DNA of 21,965 nucleotides, taken from assembly GCA_910579035.1 (NCBI GenBank), contig CAJTSR010000035.1, positions 1 through 21,965 of the forward strand. The letters are read 5' to 3'. Numbering within the stretch: the first letter of the stretch is position 1; every line of letters starts with the position of its first letter. The notes under the pieces were generated by a model. That model made no database searches and was not told where the DNA came from. It saw nothing but the letters and a program-made list of their open reading frames with translations. Shown one piece after another: positions 16,451 through 21,965 of the stretch. A program made the position numbers and the translations under genes. The DNA comes from an uncultured Muribaculaceae bacterium. Lineage in GTDB: Bacteria; Bacteroidota; Bacteroidia; Bacteroidales; Muribaculaceae.

Positions 16451-18676
16451 ATGAAAAATCTGGCATCGTTCGCTCTTGCCATAGCGGCGACACTGCCCGC
16501 GTTCGGCAACATGCCTGCCTATCGCGATACATCAAAGCCTGTAGAGGAGCGCGTGGAAGACGCCTTGGCGCGCATGACCCTTCAGGAGAAAATAAATATC
16601 ATACACGCGCAGTCGAAGTTCTGTGCCCCGGGCGTGCCGCGCCTCGGCATACCCGAGTTATGGACCACCGACGGCCCTCACGGCATACGCCCCGAAGTGC
16701 TGTGGGACGAGTGGGACCAGGCCGGCTGGACCAATGACTCCTGCGTGGCTTTCCCCGCTCTTACCTGCCTCGCCGCCACATGGAATCCCGACATGGCGGC
16801 ACTCTACGGCACCTCCATCGGCGAGGAAGCCCGCTACAGAGGCAAGGACGTGCTGCTCGGCCCCGGCGTTAACATATACCGCACCCCCCTCAACGGACGC
16901 AACTTTGAATACATGGGCGAAGACCCGCTGCTTGCCTCCAGAATGGTAGTGCCGTATGTGAAGAACCTTCAGGCACTCGGCGTGGCAGCCTGCGTGAAGC
17001 ACTACGCGCTGAACAACAACGAGGTAAACCGCCACACCACCAATGCCGTGGTCGACGACCGCACTCTCTACGAGATTTACCTGCCGGCGTTTAAAGCAGC
17101 CGTGCAGGAAGGCGGAGCGTGGTCGATAATGGGAGCATACAATTATTACAAAGACCAGCACGCCTGCCACAACCAATACCTGCTCAACGACATTCTCAAA
17201 GGCGAGTGGGGATTCGACGGCGCCGTGATAAGCGACTGGGGAGGAACCCACGACACCCGTCAGGCAATCACCAACGGGCTGGACCTCGAGTTCGGCAGCT
17301 GGACCAACGGCCTGTCGAACGGCGCCAGCAACGCCTACGACAATTACTATATGGCAGCCCCGTATCTCGACCTTATCAGGAAAGGCGAAGTGGGAACAAA
17401 GGAACTCGACGACAAGGTGCGCCGCGTGCTGCGCCTCACTTTCCGCACAGCTATGGATTACTCCAAAGGCTCGGGCGCGATATGCAGCGAGGAGCACTAC
17501 GATGCCGCCCGCCGCATCGGTGCCGAGGGCATAGTGCTGCTGCGCAACGAAGGCTCGGTGCTGCCCATACGCCCGGCTTCCGGCACCCGCATCCTCGTGG
17601 TAGGCGAGAACGCCGTGAAGATGATGACCGTGGGCGGCGGTTCATCGTCGCTGAAGGTACAGCGCGAGATTTCGCCTCTCGACGGCATACGCAACTCTGC
17701 CGCAGGAGTGGCGTCGGTAGATTACGCCCGCGGCTATGTGGGCGACGTGAGCGGCGAATACAACGGTGTGACAACCGGCCAGAATCTCGCCGACAGCCGC
17801 ACTCCGGCAGAGCTTATAGCGGAAGCCGTGGAAAAGGCGCGCAATGCCGACTACGTGGTGTTTGTGGGCGGTCTGAACAAGAGCGCCGGACAGGACTGCG
17901 AGGACTCCGACCGTGCCTCCCTCGGCCTGCCGTACGGCCAAGACGCCGTGATAGAGGCACTCGCCGCCGCCAATCCCCGCACAATCGTGGTAAATGTGAG
18001 CGGAAACGCCGTGGCAATGCCGTGGGTAAAGAAAGTGCCTGCCATTGTTCAGGCCTGGTTCCTTGGCTCGGAAGCCGGCAACTCCATAGCCGACGTTCTT
18101 TTCGGCAGGGCCAACCCCTCGGGCAAGCTGCCCTTCACATTCCCTGTGGCACTTGCCGATAACGGCGCTCACGCCCTCGGCGCATATCCCGGCACACGTC
18201 GCGAAGGTTCCGACATAGTGGACCTCGAATACAGCGAGGGCATACTCGTGGGCTACCGCTGGCACGACACCAAGAAGATTAAGCCGCTTTTCGCATTCGG
18301 CCACGGCCTGAGCTACACCACCTTCGGCTATGGCAAGGCCGGTGTGTCGGCATCGTCGATGGGCGCGGACGGCACAATAACCGTGAGCGTGCCGGTGACC
18401 AACACGGGCGACATTGCGGGCGCCGAAGTGGTACAGCTCTATATCTCCGACCCCGAATGCAGCGTGGAACGCCCCACAAAGGAGCTTAAGGACTTCAAGA
18501 AAGTGTATTTGCAGCCGGGCGAAAGCCGCACTGTGGAATTTACCGTGCGCCCCTCCGATCTGGCATACTTCGATGCCGCCGCCCACGAATGGGTGGCCGA
18601 GCCGGGACGCTTCGTAGCCTCCATCGGCTCTGCCTCCGACGACATACGTACCTCCGTTAAATTCAACCTTAAATGA
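16451..18676 (+). CDS. GH3-family beta-glucosidase, secreted (first of two)
   Basis: This 741-residue enzyme has an N-terminal signal peptide (about 1-19, no lipobox cysteine), so it should be periplasmic. Domain order is GH3 N-terminal barrel (about 35-320), GH3 C-terminal sandwich (about 355-590) and a fibronectin III-like domain (about 655-725). The nucleophile is D262 in VISDWGG. Substrate-site motifs are TDGPHGIR (73-80), GRNFEYMGEDP (149-159) and KHYALNN (183-189). E484 in the CEDSDR motif is a candidate acid/base. It should release glucose from short beta-glucans imported by SusC. It begins 2 bp after the GH5 stop and its own stop overlaps the next GH3 start (ATGA). Linkage preference cannot be read from sequence. 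Confidence 0.95.
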   Translation: MKNLASFALAIAATLPAFGNMPAYRDTSKPVEERVEDALARMTLQEKINIIHAQSKFCAPGVPRLGIPELWTTDGPHGIRPEVLWDEWDQAGWTNDSCVAFPALTCLAATWNPDMAALYGTSIGEEARYRGKDVLLGPGVNIYRTPLNGRNFEYMGEDPLLASRMVVPYVKNLQALGVAACVKHYALNNNEVNRHTTNAVVDDRTLYEIYLPAFKAAVQEGGAWSIMGAYNYYKDQHACHNQYLLNDILKGEWGFDGAVISDWGGTHDTRQAITNGLDLEFGSWTNGLSNGASNAYDNYYMAAPYLDLIRKGEVGTKELDDKVRRVLRLTFRTAMDYSKGSGAICSEEHYDAARRIGAEGIVLLRNEGSVLPIRPASGTRILVVGENAVKMMTVGGGSSSLKVQREISPLDGIRNSAAGVASVDYARGYVGDVSGEYNGVTTGQNLADSRTPAELIAEAVEKARNADYVVFVGGLNKSAGQDCEDSDRASLGLPYGQDAVIEALAAANPRTIVVNVSGNAVAMPWVKKVPAIVQAWFLGSEAGNSIADVLFGRANPSGKLPFTFPVALADNGAHALGAYPGTRREGSDIVDLEYSEGILVGYRWHDTKKIKPLFAFGHGLSYTTFGYGKAGVSASSMGADGTITVSVPVTNTGDIAGAEVVQLYISDPECSVERPTKELKDFKKVYLQPGESRTVEFTVRPSDLAYFDAAAHEWVAEPGRFVASIGSASDDIRTSVKFNLK

Positions 18677-20970
18677 ATAAGAAAATAATAGGACTGGCCG
18701 CAGCGTCGCTTCTGGTATCGGGAGCGGCGTCGGCTGCCATACCGGCCAACGACGCCGAAAAGGCCCGAATGGACGCCTTCATAACCGAGCTTATGGGCAA
18801 GATGACCCTCGATGAGAAACTCGGACAGCTCAACCTGCCGCCAAGCGACGACATAGTGACCGGGCAGGCCATCGACAGCAACATAGGAGCCGCCGTGGCC
18901 GCAGGCAAGGTGGGCGGCACATTCAACATCAAAGGCGCCGCCAAAATACGCGAGCTGCAGCGCATCGCAGTCGAAGAGAGCCGCCTCGGCATTCCCCTGC
19001 TCCTCGGCATGGACGTTATCCACGGCTACGAAACGGTGTTCCCCATACCACTGGCCCTCTCCTGCTCGTGGGATATGGACGCAATCGAGCGCTCCGCCCG
19101 TGTGGCGGCTGTCGAAGCCTCGGCTGCGGGTGTCAACTGGACGTTCAGCCCCATGGTCGACATCAGCCGCGACCCGCGATGGGGCCGTATGGCCGAGGGC
19201 GCAGGCGAAGACCCGTACCTCGGCTCGCAGATAGCCCGCGCGATGGTGCGCGGCTATCAGGGCGACAATCTGCGCAATAACGACGAGATAATGGCCTGCG
19301 TGAAGCATTTCGCGCTTTATGGCGCCTCGGAGGCCGGACGCGACTACAACACCGTCGACATGAGTCGCTACCGCATGTATAACGAGTATTTCGAGCCTTA
19401 CCGCGCGGCAGTCGACGAAGGCGCGGCGTCGGTTATGACCTCGTTCAACCTCGTGGACGGCATTCCTGCCACCGAGAACAAATGGCTTGTAGACGACGTG
19501 CTGCGCCGCCAGTGGAACTTCGACGGATTCGTAGTCACCGACTATGGCTCGATAGGCGAAGTGGCGGTTCACGGCCTTGAGAAACTGCCCGAGGCGTCGG
19601 CCCGCGCCCTCGATGCCGGAACAGACATGGACATGTGTTCCTTCGGCTTCATCGGCACCCTAAAGGAAGGCCTCGACAAAGGCACGGTGAAAATGGAAAC
19701 CATCGACCGTGCCGTGCGCCGCATACTCGAAGCGAAGTACAAGCTGGGCTTGTTCGAGAATCCGTATAAGTACAACGACGTAAAGCGCGAAAAAACGCAT
19801 ATCTACACCCCCGAACACCGCGCCGAGGCCCGTGCCACCGCGGCCAAGACATTCGTGCTGCTCAAAAACGACGGCAAGATACTGCCAATGGCCAAGAAAG
19901 GCAAAATAGCCCTTGTCGGCCCGATGGCGAACACTGCGGCCAATATGCCCGGAACGTGGAGCGTGGCAGCCGATTTCTCCAAATACAAGACCCTCAGACA
20001 GGGCTTCGAGGACGCAGTTAAAGGCCGTGCCGAAATTCTGTATGCCAAAGGGTCGAACATAGAGGAAGACCCGGCTCTCGAAGCCGCAGTATCGGCTTTC
20101 GGACGTGACATGCGCGACAGCCGCAGCGAGGCCGAAATGCTCGAGGAAGCACTTAAAGTGGCAGCCGAAGCCGACGTGATAGTGGCCGCCATGGGCGAGG
20201 CATCGGAACACAGCGGCGAATCATCGTCACGGTCTGTTCTGACGCTTCCGGCCACGCAGAAACGCCTTATGGAGGCTCTGCTCGCCACCGGCAAACCCGT
20301 GGTGATGCTCAACTTCTCAGGCCGTCCCACCGTCATGGAATGGGAAAGCAAGAATGTGCCTGCGATACTCAATGTATGGTTCGGAGGCTCGGAAGCAGCC
20401 GATGCTATCACCGATGTGGTGTTCGGCGACGTCAACCCCTCGGGCAAGCTCACGGCGTCGATGCCCTACAACGAAGGCCAGATACCGGTATACTACAACC
20501 ACTTCAACACCGGACGCCCGAAAAATCCCGCCAATCCCGCATACCAGAAGTTCAGCTCGAACTATTTCGAGATTCCCAACAAGCCCCTCTACCCCTTCGG
20601 ATACGGACTAAGCTACACCGACTTTGAATACAGCGACTTCAAACTCGACAAGGACACTCTCGGCAAAGACGGCGCTATCACTGCATCTGTGACGGTGCGC
20701 AACACCGGCGACCGCAGCGGCGACGAAATAGTGCAGTTCTATATCCGCGACGTGGCAGGCTCGATGGCGCGCCCCGTGAAAGAGCTTAAGCATTTCGAGC
20801 GCATAAGCCTCGCCCCCGGCGAAAGCCGAACGGTGAACTTCCGCATAACGCCCGAAGCCCTTAAATTCTACAACTACAACCTCGACTTCGTTGCCGAGCC
20901 AGGCGAATTCCGCGTAATGGCCGGCCCCGACAGCGAACGCCTCTCCGAACTCCCCTTCACCCTCGACTAA
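18673..20970 (+). CDS. GH3-family beta-glucosidase, BglX-like, secreted (second of two)
   Basis: This 765-residue enzyme has a signal peptide (about 1-22, ending ASA-A), so it should be periplasmic. It has the full GH3 N, GH3 C and fibronectin III-like domain order of BglX. The nucleophile is D290 in VVTDYGSI. Other motifs are LGMDVIHGYETVFPIPLALS-like (split at 111-130), DPRWGRMAEGAGEDP (167-181) and KHFALYGA (211-218). E516 in EHSGESSSR aligns with the BglX acid/base region (EASSR). It shares only scattered motifs with the preceding GH3, so the pair is not a recent duplication and probably splits linkage or chain-length preferences. The ATG overlaps the previous stop (ATGA). A terminator hairpin lies 51 bp after the stop. 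Confidence 0.95.
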   Translation: MNKKIIGLAAASLLVSGAASAAIPANDAEKARMDAFITELMGKMTLDEKLGQLNLPPSDDIVTGQAIDSNIGAAVAAGKVGGTFNIKGAAKIRELQRIAVEESRLGIPLLLGMDVIHGYETVFPIPLALSCSWDMDAIERSARVAAVEASAAGVNWTFSPMVDISRDPRWGRMAEGAGEDPYLGSQIARAMVRGYQGDNLRNNDEIMACVKHFALYGASEAGRDYNTVDMSRYRMYNEYFEPYRAAVDEGAASVMTSFNLVDGIPATENKWLVDDVLRRQWNFDGFVVTDYGSIGEVAVHGLEKLPEASARALDAGTDMDMCSFGFIGTLKEGLDKGTVKMETIDRAVRRILEAKYKLGLFENPYKYNDVKREKTHIYTPEHRAEARATAAKTFVLLKNDGKILPMAKKGKIALVGPMANTAANMPGTWSVAADFSKYKTLRQGFEDAVKGRAEILYAKGSNIEEDPALEAAVSAFGRDMRDSRSEAEMLEEALKVAAEADVIVAAMGEASEHSGESSSRSVLTLPATQKRLMEALLATGKPVVMLNFSGRPTVMEWESKNVPAILNVWFGGSEAADAITDVVFGDVNPSGKLTASMPYNEGQIPVYYNHFNTGRPKNPANPAYQKFSSNYFEIPNKPLYPFGYGLSYTDFEYSDFKLDKDTLGKDGAITASVTVRNTGDRSGDEIVQFYIRDVAGSMARPVKELKHFERISLAPGESRTVNFRITPEALKFYNYNLDFVAEPGEFRVMAGPDSERLSELPFTLD

Positions 20971-21020
20971 TCCCCCCACCGATACAACGATAGTGTGCCA
21001 TAAACCACAATTATAAAGAT

Positions 21021-21060
21021 TTACCCCTGCCACAGGTAGCTGTAGCAGGGGTAATTTCTT
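21021..21060 (+). terminator. Rho-independent-type terminator of the PUL operon
   Basis: TTACCCCTGCCACAG (21021-21035) pairs with CTGTAGCAGGGGTAA (21040-21054) with one mismatch and a 4-nt loop, followed by TTTCTT (21055-21060). This is the strongest terminator signal in the window and marks the end of the PUL. It also lies near the change from GC-rich to A/T-rich DNA. Confidence 0.8.
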
Positions 21061-21075
21061 AAAAAATAGTTTTGT

Positions 21076-21106
21076 TTTGCCACTTGAAAGTTTTTCTATA
21101 ATTTAG
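21076..21106 (+). promoter_or_regulatory. Promoter of the Crp/Fnr-family gene
   Basis: TTTG (21076-21079) is followed after 19 bp by TAATTTAG (21099-21106), one mismatch from TAnnTTTG. The leader to the ATG at 21129 would be about 16 bases. An exact -7 match (TAGTTTTG, 21067-21074) lies just upstream but has no -33 partner. Confidence 0.5.
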
Positions 21107-21128
21107 TATGTGTTAACGAGTTTTGCAA

Positions 21129-21707
21129 ATGAATGAATTTAATACATACCTCAATAATTTAGACTATTCCCTTATAAAGAATTTATGTATGGAAAAAGGG
21201 AAATTGCGCATTTATCATAAGAAAGACTTCTATATTCGTCAGAATGAAATAAAACGTTTTGCCGGATGGGTGAAAGAGGGAACATTCCAATATACATACA
21301 TTGATGAAAATGGAGAAGAACACATTGTAGGCTATTCTTTTGCCAACGAATTTGTATGTGACTATTCCTCTTTTATGAAAGGCAGCTTATCGTTAGTAAG
21401 TATTCAGGCTATCACAGATTGCTCTGTTTATGAAATATCCCGCTATGATATTATCGAATGCTGGGAAACAAATATGGAAACTCAACGATTTGGAAGATAT
21501 GTAGCTGAAAATCTATATGAGATGGTATATGAACGATTACTTGATTCTTATTGTAGTCCTGAAACACGATACAAAAAATTGATAGAACGCTGTCCCAACC
21601 TGAAAGAAGCAGTTCCTTTGAAAAACATAGCTTCATTCTTGGGCGTTACTCCCGAAACGATCAGTCATATACGCAGGAAAATGAGAAAAAATTTCAATTC
21701 ACTGTAA
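21129..21707 (+). CDS. Crp/Fnr-family transcriptional regulator
   Basis: This 192-residue protein has a cyclic-nucleotide-binding-type beta-roll (about 20-115, with FYIRQNEIKRFAGWVKEG and FVCDYSSF) and a C-terminal helix-turn-helix (about 162-187, VPLKNIASFLGVTPETISHIRRK). No cysteine cluster for an Fnr iron-sulfur site is seen, and the ligand is unknown. The ATG at 21129 is preferred over the in-frame TTG at 21123, which adds only two residues. The gene is A/T-rich (about one third G+C by counting sample lines), unlike the GC-rich genes to its left, and an IS3-family end lies about 135 bp downstream. Both suggest acquisition by transfer. It is separated from the PUL by a terminator, so a role in the PUL is not indicated. 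Confidence 0.88.
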   Translation: MNEFNTYLNNLDYSLIKNLCMEKGKLRIYHKKDFYIRQNEIKRFAGWVKEGTFQYTYIDENGEEHIVGYSFANEFVCDYSSFMKGSLSLVSIQAITDCSVYEISRYDIIECWETNMETQRFGRYVAENLYEMVYERLLDSYCSPETRYKKLIERCPNLKEAVPLKNIASFLGVTPETISHIRRKMRKNFNSL

Positions 21708-21772
21708 ATTAAGCGTCTATAAAATTATTAGACTCATTGAAGTTCATATAGTGCATTTTGATATATGAAAAA

Positions 21773-21794
21773 TTGGGTGTAATTTTGGGTGTAA
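21773..21794 (+). repeat. Short tandem direct repeat, TTGGGTGTAA twice
   Basis: TTGGGTGTAA occurs at 21773-21782 and 21785-21794, a 12-bp period, in the gene-free stretch between the Crp/Fnr gene and the IS end. The spacing of just over one helical turn could suit a protein-binding site or an integration site. I see no gene in 21708-21872. Confidence 0.5.
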
Positions 21795-21843
21795 CTTTAA
21801 AATATTAATGGGAATGAAAATTTCAAACGCATCAAAAGTGAAG

Positions 21844-21965
21844 TGACCCCAAAAAGTTGGACGGGTTATTTACTATCCGATTTGAGAAAGAGTTCGGTAT
21901 TTTACCGGACTCTTTCCATTTAACCGGGATTTAATTCGTTTATTGTTATAGTATTCAATATATTC
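21844..21965 (-). mobile_element. Right end of an IS3-family insertion sequence (truncated by the window)
   Basis: TGACCCCAAAAAGTTGGAC (21844-21862) has the form of terminal inverted repeats in IS3-family elements of the IS150 type. Ten bases inside it lies the stop codon of a minus-strand transposase fragment. The exact outer boundary is uncertain by one or two bases. The rest of the element, including the other inverted repeat, lies beyond the right edge, so target duplication cannot be tested here. Confidence 0.8.
21873..21965 (-). CDS. IS3-family transposase, C-terminal fragment (5' part outside the window)
   Basis: Only the last 30 codons and the stop are present. The minus-strand translation runs EYIEYYNNKRIKSRLNG, then KSPVKYRTLSQIG and a stop. 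This is the typical C-terminal tail of the orfB (DDE, rve-domain) transposase of IS3-family elements: YNxxRxxxxLxGxSPxxYR. It is cut by the window edge; nothing shows whether the full gene is intact. Confidence 0.85.
   Translation of the reverse strand, partial: EYIEYYNNKRIKSRLNGKSPVKYRTLSQIG

Overview
The window is about 22 kb of Bacteroidales-type DNA. Evidence for this is a SusC/SusD pair, BACON and DUF6377-type domains, gldD/gldE orthologues, promoters of the Bacteroides form (TTTG, then 19-20 bp, then TAnnTTTG), and A/T-rich leaders without Shine-Dalgarno sequences. Most of it is GC-rich, with many C-ended codons. A high-GC gut lineage such as Muribaculaceae would fit, but the family is inference. 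All complete genes lie on the + strand.

Layout. (1) Bases 1-525 hold no credible gene. A minus-strand promoter at the left edge points to a divergent gene outside the window. It is followed by a strongly C-rich, G-poor tract and then the promoter of the first gene. (2) Bases 526-3175 encode a Na+/phosphate cotransporter-family protein with a PhoU-like tail and an OmpR/PhoB-type response regulator with no kinase in view. (3) Bases 3335-5783 form a translationally coupled trio (ATGA overlaps): gldE, gldD and an Sfp-type phosphopantetheinyl transferase. (4) Bases 5869-20970 are a complete polysaccharide utilization locus (PUL). It has a membrane-spanning HTH regulator, SusC, SusD, a surface glycan-binding lipoprotein with two tandem copies of one module, a BACON-GH16 lipoprotein, a GH5 lipoprotein and two secreted GH3 enzymes, ending in a strong terminator hairpin. 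(5) From about 20990 the DNA becomes A/T-rich (about one third G+C). It carries a Crp/Fnr-family regulator, a short direct repeat, and the right end of an IS3-family insertion sequence with the C-terminus of its transposase on the minus strand.

How the genes work together. The GH16 has the laminarinase-type active site (EIDIME). With a GH5 and two GH3 enzymes, this predicts a PUL for a beta-glucan: beta-1,3-glucan (laminarin-like), possibly with 1,6 branches, or mixed-linkage beta-glucan. The lipoproteins GH16 and GH5 would cut glucan at the cell surface. The tandem-module protein and SusD would bind it, SusC would import oligosaccharides, and the GH3 enzymes would release glucose in the periplasm. 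The regulator at 5869 probably senses sugar in the periplasm and acts on the susC promoter. Two strong hairpins inside the operon (after the binding protein and after GH16) may set different transcript levels for uptake genes and enzymes.

I see no CRISPR array, tRNA, rRNA or obvious defence system. The PUL belongs to a known class. The less ordinary items are the tandem binding modules, the intra-operon hairpins, the G-poor left intergenic region and the foreign-looking right end.
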